A DNA stretch of 64,000 nt from the NCBI GenBank assembly GCA_964586595.1, contig CAZPHB010000009.1:1-64000 (forward strand), given 5' to 3'. Under the pieces are notes generated by a model that was not told where the DNA came from, made no database searches, and saw nothing but the letters and a program-made list of their open reading frames with translations. The stretch comes from REEB481 sp964586595. Its GTDB lineage: Bacteria; Bacteroidota; Bacteroidia; NS11-12g; UBA955. Below are positions 1 to 7,794 of the stretch, piece after piece; position 1 is the first letter of the stretch; every line of letters starts with the position of its first letter. The position numbers were made by a program, and so were the translations under genes.

Positions 1-332
1 TTGATTTCTTTGACAACAAGCAGTTAAACCTCAGCAAATCATTCGACTTTGTTTCGGATCCTACGCCATTAGACAAGGATGCATCTAAGACGAATGGAAA
101 GAAATTTTGGGAGCGGTTCAAGGATGAATTAAGGGGATTTATTTGCGAAAATTCTGAAATGAAGAAGTTATTTGAAGGTGAAGGAACCTTGCGGGATTAT
201 TTGAAAGCAGCCATACCAATAATCATCAGTGCCTTGGGATGGGCAGCCATGGGTCCTTTGGGCTTAACCATTCTGGCATCTGTTGCTGCCCTTATTGCCA
301 AAGTTGGCTTTGAGGCGTATTGTAATTTCTGA
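1..332 (+). CDS. Hypothetical protein, C-terminal fragment
   Basis: This is the 3' end of a gene cut by the window edge. About 109 codons are open from position 3 to the TGA at 330-332. The visible part is a polar stretch with charged residues (motif KFWERFKDEL near its middle) followed by a hydrophobic, Gly/Ala-rich tail (AAMGPLGLTILAS) that could form one or two membrane helices and ends in EAYCNF. I do not recognise the family. A helical hydrophobic C-terminus after a soluble region would fit a membrane-anchored or membrane-active protein, but this is inference. A strong terminator follows at 421-456. Confidence 0.6.
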   Translation, partial: DFFDNKQLNLSKSFDFVSDPTPLDKDASKTNGKKFWERFKDELRGFICENSEMKKLFEGEGTLRDYLKAAIPIIISALGWAAMGPLGLTILASVAALIAKVGFEAYCNF

Positions 333-420
333 AAGGAAACTAATTAATTGTAAAAACCAATGTTAACAGATGCATTGATATAAGCGTTTTGTTTCATTGA
401 TTTAACTCAATCTTATCATT

Positions 421-456
421 AAAGCAGTTGTCCCGGCGGGGCAACTGCTTTTTTTC
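421..456 (+). terminator. Rho-independent terminator
   Basis: A 10-bp perfect stem (AAAGCAGTTG at 421-430 with CAACTGCTTT at 442-451) is followed by a T-run. It closes the truncated gene at the window start and separates it from the carotenoid gene downstream. Confidence 0.85.
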
Positions 457-574
457 TTCGGCAGCTGCCCAAGGCAAACCGAGATGATTGCCTTATCTTG
501 CCTCAGTATTGTTGCAGCAGCGCTTGGTTCAGCACCGTTGCACCGCTCAATACAACCTTGTACAGCAACTTTTA

Positions 575-2533
575 ATGCCTGTTTCATCCATGACTGCTTC
601 CAATTCGCCCCAGCATTTCGATTACCTCTTCCTCGGCATGGGTGCGGGCAATTCATTGCTGTTGATGCAATTTGACGGCCAAGGAATGTTGGATGGTAAA
701 TCCATTGGCATCATTGACCCCGATCATAAAAAGCGCAATGACCGCACCTTTTGCTTTTGGGCCACGGATGAAGAAGTAGCTTCTTACGGTCTGGAAATGC
801 TGATTTCCAAAACCTGGAATGAAGTACAGGTGGGCACTGCGCCGCCGCAAGCCATCCGGCCGTACCGCTACCACCATGTTTCGGGTATTGACCTGTACGA
901 GCATACGCGAACCATCCTCCGCAAACATCCTCATTCATGGTTTTATGAGTCTTTTCAGGGTTTGGAAGGGGCGCGGTTAGTTGCGGAGGGGCAGTCCATT
1001 ACAGCCACGCAGGTTTTCGACAGCCGTCCGCCTCGTTACCGCAAGCCGCGCGCACATGAAAGCTACCTGCATCAAAGCTTCATCGGTTGGAACATCCGCA
1101 CGGAAGAACCGGTATTTGATGCGCAGCGATTCGTGATGATGGATTTCTCCATTCCCCAGCAAAACAGCACCCAGTTTATGTATGTGCTGCCTTTTGATGC
1201 CAACAATGCCTTGGTGGAATGTACGCGATTCGGGACGGAAGAAATTCAGGAATCGGAAGCCGAAGGCCTGTTGCAGGAATACATCGGCAGGCATTACGGA
1301 AGTTTCACGATTCAGGACGTGGAACGCGGCAATATCCCCATGTGCAGTGCAGGAATTGAACCGGAAGAAACACCGGCACATTGGGTTGCCACAGGAGCCA
1401 GGGCAGGGAACCTCAAACCGAGCACAGGATATTCCTTCATGAATGCATGCAGGCATGCAGCGGCCATAGTTGGTCGCGAAGCTCCTGCCGTTAAAAAATC
1501 ACGCTATGCCTTCTACGACCGCTTGTTGCTGAACATATTGGAACAACAGCCCAAGGAGGGGAAGCGCATCTTCGAACAGTTATTCAGCAGGGTGCCGATT
1601 CCCCGGGTGCTCGGATTTTTGAGCGAACAAGCATCATTATGGAATGAATTGAATATTCTGTCCAAACTTCCCAAACGCTTATTCATCAACGCTGCAGTGC
1701 GCGATTTTTGCTTGCGTATTCCCGTTCATGGTTTGTTGCCCTGGGTGTTTTTGTGCGTATTGTGGATGCTTGATTGGCTGGGTGCAGATGCCGGATCACT
1801 TGGCCTGATGCTGGCGGGTCTATTGCTTGTAGGATTGCCACACGGAGCCATAGATCATCTGTTGGAAACAGGGAATTTAAATACGCCCATCCGCCCCGTG
1901 TTCGTATTGAAGTACCTTGCTGTTGCCGCTTTGATGGGCTTGATATGGTATATAAGTCCTCCTGTAGGGCTCATGGTGTTTCTGATATATTCAGCATGGC
2001 ATTTTGGCGAAACGGAATTCAATGCCCAGGGCAGGCCTCCCGGAATCATCAGTTTCATTTGGGGCAGCTCCATGTTGGGGCTGATCCTATTCACCCATAT
2101 TTCTGAAGTGAATGCCGTATTAAACGAATTGCATGTTCCTGTAGTTTCTGAATCATACCATTGGCTCAGCTGGGTCGCTGCGGCGCTGTATCTGATTACA
2201 GGCGGTTTGCGTGGCCTTTCCGGATTATACCTGTTTCCGGCCCTACTGCTGCCGCTCTTGTTTACGTTTGGCCTTTATTTCATCGCCGACCACAGCGTGA
2301 AAAGTTCCATACACTTGGTTCAACGGTTTCAGGCAAAGCCTGTGCATTTATACCGAAAGGCCATTCCGTTTACCTTGGGTGCCGTGCTGATGGGTTTGAG
2401 CTTCTACTGGGGTGGATTTGGGGAAATCAACGGAGCAACCGGGTTGTTCTTTATCTTTCTTTCCTGCCTCAGCTTTCCGCATGTGTTGGCCATGCATCGT
2501 TTTTACCGCAACCCCGGTTCTGAAGAAGCATGA
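575..2533 (+). CDS. Lycopene cyclase fused to Brp/Blh beta-carotene 15,15'-dioxygenase
   Basis: This is a two-domain membrane protein of about 652 residues. Residues ~15-360 are a CrtY-type lycopene beta-cyclase, with the dinucleotide motif GMGAGN, the NDRTFCFW motif and the KPSTGYSF motif near the end of the domain. Residues ~385-650 are a Brp/Blh-like domain with several hydrophobic helices and the histidine motifs PHGAIDHL, AWHFGETEF, DHS...IHL and FPHVLAMH. The family reactions predict lycopene to beta-carotene and then cleavage to retinal. The start is ATG 575 or ATG 590; the longer open frame from TTG 488 adds residues unlike the family. No rhodopsin or other carotenoid gene lies in the window. 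The fusion is seen directly; retinal production is inferred. Confidence 0.88.
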   Translation: MPVSSMTASNSPQHFDYLFLGMGAGNSLLLMQFDGQGMLDGKSIGIIDPDHKKRNDRTFCFWATDEEVASYGLEMLISKTWNEVQVGTAPPQAIRPYRYHHVSGIDLYEHTRTILRKHPHSWFYESFQGLEGARLVAEGQSITATQVFDSRPPRYRKPRAHESYLHQSFIGWNIRTEEPVFDAQRFVMMDFSIPQQNSTQFMYVLPFDANNALVECTRFGTEEIQESEAEGLLQEYIGRHYGSFTIQDVERGNIPMCSAGIEPEETPAHWVATGARAGNLKPSTGYSFMNACRHAAAIVGREAPAVKKSRYAFYDRLLLNILEQQPKEGKRIFEQLFSRVPIPRVLGFLSEQASLWNELNILSKLPKRLFINAAVRDFCLRIPVHGLLPWVFLCVLWMLDWLGADAGSLGLMLAGLLLVGLPHGAIDHLLETGNLNTPIRPVFVLKYLAVAALMGLIWYISPPVGLMVFLIYSAWHFGETEFNAQGRPPGIISFIWGSSMLGLILFTHISEVNAVLNELHVPVVSESYHWLSWVAAALYLITGGLRGLSGLYLFPALLLPLLFTFGLYFIADHSVKSSIHLVQRFQAKPVHLYRKAIPFTLGAVLMGLSFYWGGFGEINGATGLFFIFLSCLSFPHVLAMHRFYRNPGSEEA

Positions 2534-2679
2534 ATTATTCCATCAGGCGTTTCCGGCAACAAGCGTTCAAGTAGCATGCACGCCCGGGCAGCATGTGCAT
2601 TGCATGATGGCAAAATGACCATTCATGGTGTGCCCACATGCGGTGGTGAAAGCAATTAATGCCCGCTTTCCGGTGCGCG

Positions 2680-2687
2680 TAGCTTTG
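2680..2687 (+). promoter_or_regulatory. Bacteroidota -7 box (TAGCTTTG) for the protease/lipoprotein pair
   Basis: TAGCTTTG matches the TAnnTTTG -7 consensus. It lies 9 bases before ATG 2697 and 21 before ATG 2709, so the second ATG is the likelier start. No clear -33 TTG is visible. Confidence 0.5.
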
Positions 2688-2708
2688 ACCTTGTAAATGG
2701 TTAAAGCG

Positions 2709-3311
2709 ATGAAACGAAGTATCCAACTGCTGTCCATCCCAATTGTTTTAGGCTGGTGGTTCCAGTTAAGCAGCTGCTGTAAGCCGGAAATTTCAGGGAA
2801 TGTGCCAGGCACGCTGCGGCCGCAGGAAACCGGGAATTGGTGCTGGGCGGCAACCACGCAAATGCTGGCCCAACACTTGGGAATAGCGGTTTCACAATGC
2901 GCCCTGGCCAATGAAAGATTTGGCCGCACCGACTGTTGCGATCCGGAAACCCCAAATACTACCTGTCCAAAACGCGACGAATGCAACAGGCCCGGATGGC
3001 TGATGCTTGATTTTGCCGGCGTTTCGCATGCTGAAAAGGACACGGCACTAAGCTGGCAGCAATTGAAACAACAGATTTTCTGCAGCAAAAAGCCCATGGG
3101 TTATGCTTATGGAACACCCGGAGTTGTTGGGCACGTATTGGTGATCAAAGGTTACATTACCTTGGCAGGAACCAATTATCTGGTGCTGAATGACCCTTGG
3201 GCGCCATGTGTCGGTGCAGAGCGCATCATCACTTACGAAGAATATGTCGACCCCGCAGGATCTGCAACCCATTGGACGACCTTTTATGACATCAAAAAGA
3301 AAACCCCTTAA
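2709..3311 (+). CDS. Papain-like cysteine protease lipoprotein (C70/C39-like)
   Basis: About 200 residues. The N-terminus is a lipoprotein signal (hydrophobic core, then LSSC), so the protein is probably anchored in the envelope facing the periplasm or surface. The motif NWCWAATTQMLA carries the presumed catalytic Cys, GHVLVIKGY the His, and VLNDPWAP the Asn/Asp, as in papain-like proteases of the AvrRpt2 (C70) type. Two further Cys-rich stretches (TDCC, TTCPKRDEC) may form disulfides. ATG 2709 is preferred over ATG 2697 because it gives a clean signal peptide and a short leader from the -7 box. The next gene starts 13 bases after the stop, suggesting a two-gene operon. The substrate is unknown. 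Confidence 0.75.
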   Translation: MKRSIQLLSIPIVLGWWFQLSSCCKPEISGNVPGTLRPQETGNWCWAATTQMLAQHLGIAVSQCALANERFGRTDCCDPETPNTTCPKRDECNRPGWLMLDFAGVSHAEKDTALSWQQLKQQIFCSKKPMGYAYGTPGVVGHVLVIKGYITLAGTNYLVLNDPWAPCVGAERIITYEEYVDPAGSATHWTTFYDIKKKTP

Positions 3312-3323
3312 CACCCCAAAAAC

Positions 3324-4016
3324 ATGACCAATTTCAATAAAACACTATACATCTTGTGCGCGGCTGGAATTGCAAGTTGTACCCGGATAAACCAGATGAA
3401 CGCGGATGATGGCCAAAGACCCAAATCGTTTCCTACCCTTGCCGATGCAGGCAAGGCAGCCCAATCAGATATGCTGGCGGCCATCGAACAAAAGGTTGAT
3501 TTAGCCATTGACAAAGAAGCCCTGCGCAATGCCGAGCCTGCTGCCGAAATCAAAATCCTGAGCCTGAATCCTGATCTGCTTGTACAAGCGGATACCGGCA
3601 TGAATCTATACCAAATGGCCATGGAAGAAGGAAATATGCTGGTGCCATACCTCCATAATGGGTCGGTCATTGCTGTGGCCTACCTGAGCCAGCAGGATGC
3701 ACAATTTACCATCACAGGTTTGGGCGATCGAGCTGTCACCGAGGAGTTAAACACCTTGTTTTTGTTGAATCCGAAACTGCAAGGCGCACTAAGTATGGTC
3801 CGGGTGGCGAATTTAAATGCAAGCTTTTACCTCATCGGTGAGGCAAACAGCATGCAACAATCCAACGTGACGGCAACTGTGTTCAGTTCCTACAAAGGCC
3901 ACAACCTGCGGGAGCCCATAAATGAACGTGAATTTCTAAGCAGCCTTGCCAAAGATGCACGTACATTCAGGGAGCAATATGGCGACAGCCTGAAGAAGAA
4001 TAGGTTGGTGCGCTAA
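3324..4016 (+). CDS. Lipoprotein of unknown function, partner of the upstream protease
   Basis: A 230-residue protein with a lipoprotein signal ending AGIASC. The mature part is mixed alpha/beta by eye, with a Lys/Ala-rich helical region near residues 40-75 and no motif I recognise. It sits 13 bases after the protease gene and before a terminator, so the two are probably co-transcribed. Possible roles are an inhibitor, substrate or chaperone of the protease; none is shown by the sequence. Confidence 0.7.
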   Translation: MTNFNKTLYILCAAGIASCTRINQMNADDGQRPKSFPTLADAGKAAQSDMLAAIEQKVDLAIDKEALRNAEPAAEIKILSLNPDLLVQADTGMNLYQMAMEEGNMLVPYLHNGSVIAVAYLSQQDAQFTITGLGDRAVTEELNTLFLLNPKLQGALSMVRVANLNASFYLIGEANSMQQSNVTATVFSSYKGHNLREPINEREFLSSLAKDARTFREQYGDSLKKNRLVR

Positions 4017-4049
4017 GCACGCTGCATTCATTGTTAAAAACAAAACCGG

Positions 4050-4080
4050 AAGGTGCATCTGAGGATGTGCCTTTTTTTTT
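4050..4080 (+). terminator. Rho-independent terminator
   Basis: AAGGTGCATC and GATGTGCCTT pair with two G-U steps around a TGAG loop, followed by a run of T. It ends the protease/lipoprotein operon. Confidence 0.8.
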
Positions 4081-4135
4081 CATATCGAAAAATCTTTCGT
4101 TTCGGCATCATTCGGTGATGACAAGGAATTTTGGC

Positions 4136-4143
4136 TATTTTTG
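4136..4143 (+). promoter_or_regulatory. Bacteroidota -7 box (TATTTTTG) for the NifU-like gene
   Basis: TATTTTTG fits TAnnTTTG and lies 20 bases before ATG 4164. A -33 TTG is not evident at the usual spacing. Confidence 0.5.
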
Positions 4144-4163
4144 TAGAACAATTCTAAATAAGG

Positions 4164-4733
4164 ATGGAAAAGCAGATGCACGAAGTAATCACGATATACG
4201 CCGAGGCGACTCCAAACCCTGCGAGCATGAAGTTTGTGTGCAACAAGATGTTGTTGCCTAATGACAGCGCAGATTTCCGCACTGCGGATTCCACAGATGA
4301 TGCACCGCTGGCCAAGGCCCTCTTTGAATTACCATTTGTGAACGGTGTGTTCATCATGAACAATTTTGTGAGCATTACCAAAAACGAAACGTATGAGTGG
4401 TTTGACCTGATTCCTGATGTACGTAATTTCTTGCAGGAGTGGATTGAAGCGGGTAAGGATATTGTGCATCCCTTGAAGCAGCTCACACCTGAGCAGGAAA
4501 CTGAAATAGAACGCAAAATCCGACAGCTGCTTGAAGATCATGTGCGCCCTGCGGTGGAGATGGACGGCGGCGCCATTGACTTTAAGAGTTTTCAGGAAGG
4601 CATTGTGACGGTGACTTTAAAAGGAAGTTGCAGTGGATGCCCAAGCAGCACCATGACCCTGAAGGCAGGCATCGAAAACCTACTGCGTCGCATGGTGCCC
4701 GAAGTAGTTGCTGTTGAAGCAGAAGCGGGCTAA
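4164..4733 (+). CDS. Nfu/NifU-like Fe-S cluster carrier protein
   Basis: A 189-residue cytosolic protein with two domains. An Nfu N-terminal domain covers residues ~10-95 (motif ATPNPASMKF), and a NifU C-terminal domain covers ~110-185 with the cluster-binding pair in GSCSGCPSSTMTL. The family assembles a [4Fe-4S] cluster on a dimer through the CxxC and hands it to target enzymes. Likely clients in this window include lipoyl synthase, HemW and MutY, but that is inference. It has its own promoter and is monocistronic. A 9-bp hairpin without a T-run follows at 4736-4756. Confidence 0.9.
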   Translation: MEKQMHEVITIYAEATPNPASMKFVCNKMLLPNDSADFRTADSTDDAPLAKALFELPFVNGVFIMNNFVSITKNETYEWFDLIPDVRNFLQEWIEAGKDIVHPLKQLTPEQETEIERKIRQLLEDHVRPAVEMDGGAIDFKSFQEGIVTVTLKGSCSGCPSSTMTLKAGIENLLRRMVPEVVAVEAEAG

Positions 4734-4823
4734 GGTGAACCCAAATGTTGGGTTCATGAAATGCATGCACGTGTGAATATGTGCATATCTTAAATGGTGC
4801 CTCAGGCAACCAGACTTGCCGGA

Positions 4824-4858
4824 ATCAGTCTAAGACCTAATATTGCCCTTAGACTGAT
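4824..4858 (+). promoter_or_regulatory. Perfect 11-bp inverted repeat covering the start codon of the PKD protein
   Basis: ATCAGTCTAAG (4824-4834) and CTTAGACTGAT (4848-4858) are exact reverse complements with a 13-base spacer. The right arm contains the first two bases of ATG 4857. In mRNA this would form a hairpin that closes the start; as DNA it could be an operator. No T-run follows, so it is not a terminator. Confidence 0.6.
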
Positions 4859-7778
4859 GAAAACAACATATTGGACGCGCAGCCTTCGCATAGGTATTTT
4901 TTGCGCAGCCTCCCTGTACTTTGGCCTGCTGCAGGCTGCTACTGTTTACGTTGATGTCGTTTCCGGCAATGATGCCTGGAATGGTCAGCAAGGAACGTTC
5001 ATGGGCGGTACTACAGGTCCTAAAAAAACCATTAATGCAGCGCTGCGCATCGCAGCACCCAACGACAACATTTATATGGCTGATGGCACGTACAACGAGT
5101 CGGTGCGCATCACCAAATCCTTGGTGTTTCAATTTGTCAATGTTCAGGTGCGCACCCTTTGGATAGATACCACTGGCGTTACCCTCAATTTGGTGGGCAA
5201 TACATTCAAGGTAAGGGATTCGCTGGTGCTGACCAATGGAAAAGTAGATGCCAGCAGTCCATTGCTGCAATTCATTGTACAGGTAACCGGGAGAATCATC
5301 GGCGGAAGCAGCAACAGTTATGTAGATGGCAGGTTATACATTGAAAATTCCCTGACTTCTGGCGCATCCTTGTTCTATCCTGTAGGCGACAAAACGGATT
5401 ATCGGCCCATGCTCGTTACCTTCAATCAAAACGTAATGGCAACCACGGCCTATGGAGTTCGTGTATATGCATCGGCAGCACCAACAGGTCCACTACCTGC
5501 GGGGATTAAGAATATTTCGCTGGTCCATTATTGGGAACTTTCCAAGATTGGACTGGCGGTTCCTTCTTCCATTTTTCCAACACTCAACTACGACGACACT
5601 ACCAATAACGACGAAGTTTTTCAAACTTCTAAACTGCGTGTGGCCTTTCGCAAAGTGGGCTTGCCCTGGCAGAATTTAGGCGGGGTAGGAACAGGCACCC
5701 CAACCGGCGCCATCACGGCAACCACGGCAGCCGATTCGGTGGGATATTTTACCCTTGCCAACACCACCGATGGTTTTAATCCACTGGGTGCGCGTTTTCC
5801 TTTTGCATATTTCGGATGGAACGGCAAATGTGAAAAAACAGACATTCAGTTCCTTGATTCATCGGCAACGTTTCCGGGCACACTTACCCGTTGGCATTGG
5901 AATTTTGGTGTGCCATTCAGAAGCGATGACACATCCAACCTCCAAAATCCGGTATTCCGTTTTCCAGGTACCGGGCCCTATACGGTTACGCTGGTGGTTT
6001 TTAACTCCCTTGGCCGCAGCGATACGGCCAAACGGGTCATCACACTGCTCCGCGCTCCGGTGGCGAACTTCAGTGCGGGAAATGTGTGCAGTGGAGACTC
6101 CATCAACTTTAAAGATTTAAGCGTTGTTTTTGGCTCTGATTCCATCGTAGCGCGAAACTGGGACCTTGGCGACGGATTTACCACATCGCTGAAAAATTTC
6201 AGCTATACCTATGGTTCACCCGGCACCTATGACGTGGTTCTGTCCGTAACATCTTCTGCAGGATGCAGTAATTCCTTGCTGCGTAAAGTGGATGTTTATC
6301 CCATTCCTATACCGGACTTTACTACCTCGAATCTGTGTAAAGGCGACACCCTGAAACTCGAATCCATACAAGGTCCTGGTGATTCTTTGGTCGGCTTCAA
6401 TTGGTATGTGGGCAATACCTTCTTCTCCAACAAGAAGAATACACAACGGTATTTCCCCACAGAGGGAACCTACGACATCAAACTGGAGGTGCGGTCGTTG
6501 CAAGGCTGTGTTGATTCAATTCGGAAAAATGTAACCATCTTCCGCGCACCAATTGCTTCTTTTGCGCTCACACCTGGATTGCCGGGCAATGATTCCATGC
6601 AATGCTTTCCCGGAAATAATTTCAGGTTCACAGATTACAGCCAGAATTTCCAGGGCCAGGGCCTGGATGGATGGTTCTATTGGGGAGACGGAACACAATC
6701 TTATTTCACCAATAAATCAAAATCTTATTTATCCTCGGGAAATAAGGTGGTAAAGCTGATTCTGGAAACCAAGAATGGCTGCAAAGACAGCGTTACCCGT
6801 GTTTACCGTGTGAAAGCCAGGGTTTATGCCGGATTTACTGTCAACGCCCCCTGTTTCCCCCAAATAACCGAATTCCGTGATTCGGCCAGCACCTCTGCCA
6901 GTCCCATTGTGAGCAGAATCTGGGATTTTGGTGATATGAATGGTGGAAGCGGCGATTCTGTTGACCATCAATACATGAGTGCCGGCAGTTACAGTGTACG
7001 CTACGTAGTCACAAATTCTGAAGGTTGTGCAGATTCGATGCGCCGTCAGATAACCATTGCAGCAACACCTACCATAGCGATTACCGCCGGTGCCAACAAT
7101 CCGTTTTGCCCCGGCGATTCACTGTTGGTGGATGTTAGTGGCGGAACATCTGTGATGTGGATGCATGACAATCAAACCATGCGAACCAGGCTGTTCCGTA
7201 ACCCGGGTTTATACCGCGTGAGGTCCTTTAATGGTCCGCAGTGTTTTGTAGAAGACAGCATTTTGGTAAAACGTTATCCGGCGCCTAAGGTTTCTGCGGG
7301 AACTGATACCATTTTGGTGAAAGGACGATTCATCAACCTTAATGGCAGCGGAGGAAAGACTTATAGTTGGAAACCCACCTCTGCGCTGGACAATCCCGGT
7401 GTGCAAAATCCGAAGAGCAGGCCTTTGGTGCCTACAACATTCTACCTGGAAGCCACAGACAGCAATGGCTGTATCGGATACGACACGGTATTTGTTGACA
7501 TTACAGAGCCTGGCTTTATCCGTATTCCAAACCTGATTACACCCAATGGCGACCGAAAGAATGATGTTTGGGACTTGAAAGAATTGCCCATGGCCGACCT
7601 CTGTTCGGTGCGCATATACAACAATCAGGGAATACTGGTTTTTAGTGCCAGCAATTACAACAATGACTGGGACGGAACATTCCGCGGAACGAAGTTGCCT
7701 GAAGGGGTTTATTTCTATCAGTTGGATTGTCCGTTTGAGCCGGAACCATATAAAGGATATGTTCAAATCATCAGGTAA
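4857..7778 (+). CDS. PKD-repeat surface protein with T9SS type B (CHU_C) sorting domain
   Basis: A 973-residue exported protein. ATG 4857 gives a signal peptide (hydrophobic IGIFCAASLYFGLLQA); an upstream in-frame ATG (4794) would bury it. The N-terminal part resembles a right-handed beta-helix (VYVDVVSGNDAWNG, ADGTYNESV). About five PKD-like Ig folds follow, with motifs such as WNFG, WDLGDG and WDFGD. The last ~85 residues are a gliding-motility-associated type B C-terminal domain (IPNLITPNGDRKND, YNNDWDGTFRG, LPEGVYFYQL). The family is exported by the type IX system and held at the cell surface. The PorP/SprF gene 17 bases downstream is its probable dedicated partner. The exact adhesive or structural role is unknown. 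Confidence 0.88.
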   Translation: MKTTYWTRSLRIGIFCAASLYFGLLQAATVYVDVVSGNDAWNGQQGTFMGGTTGPKKTINAALRIAAPNDNIYMADGTYNESVRITKSLVFQFVNVQVRTLWIDTTGVTLNLVGNTFKVRDSLVLTNGKVDASSPLLQFIVQVTGRIIGGSSNSYVDGRLYIENSLTSGASLFYPVGDKTDYRPMLVTFNQNVMATTAYGVRVYASAAPTGPLPAGIKNISLVHYWELSKIGLAVPSSIFPTLNYDDTTNNDEVFQTSKLRVAFRKVGLPWQNLGGVGTGTPTGAITATTAADSVGYFTLANTTDGFNPLGARFPFAYFGWNGKCEKTDIQFLDSSATFPGTLTRWHWNFGVPFRSDDTSNLQNPVFRFPGTGPYTVTLVVFNSLGRSDTAKRVITLLRAPVANFSAGNVCSGDSINFKDLSVVFGSDSIVARNWDLGDGFTTSLKNFSYTYGSPGTYDVVLSVTSSAGCSNSLLRKVDVYPIPIPDFTTSNLCKGDTLKLESIQGPGDSLVGFNWYVGNTFFSNKKNTQRYFPTEGTYDIKLEVRSLQGCVDSIRKNVTIFRAPIASFALTPGLPGNDSMQCFPGNNFRFTDYSQNFQGQGLDGWFYWGDGTQSYFTNKSKSYLSSGNKVVKLILETKNGCKDSVTRVYRVKARVYAGFTVNAPCFPQITEFRDSASTSASPIVSRIWDFGDMNGGSGDSVDHQYMSAGSYSVRYVVTNSEGCADSMRRQITIAATPTIAITAGANNPFCPGDSLLVDVSGGTSVMWMHDNQTMRTRLFRNPGLYRVRSFNGPQCFVEDSILVKRYPAPKVSAGTDTILVKGRFINLNGSGGKTYSWKPTSALDNPGVQNPKSRPLVPTTFYLEATDSNGCIGYDTVFVDITEPGFIRIPNLITPNGDRKNDVWDLKELPMADLCSVRIYNNQGILVFSASNYNNDWDGTFRGTKLPEGVYFYQLDCPFEPEPYKGYVQIIR

Positions 7779-7794
7779 TCAGGAGGGTCGCACA

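Noticed and set aside
4736..4756. 9-bp hairpin after the NifU-like gene taken as a terminator
   Set aside because: The stem is perfect, but no T-run follows, so termination is not supported.
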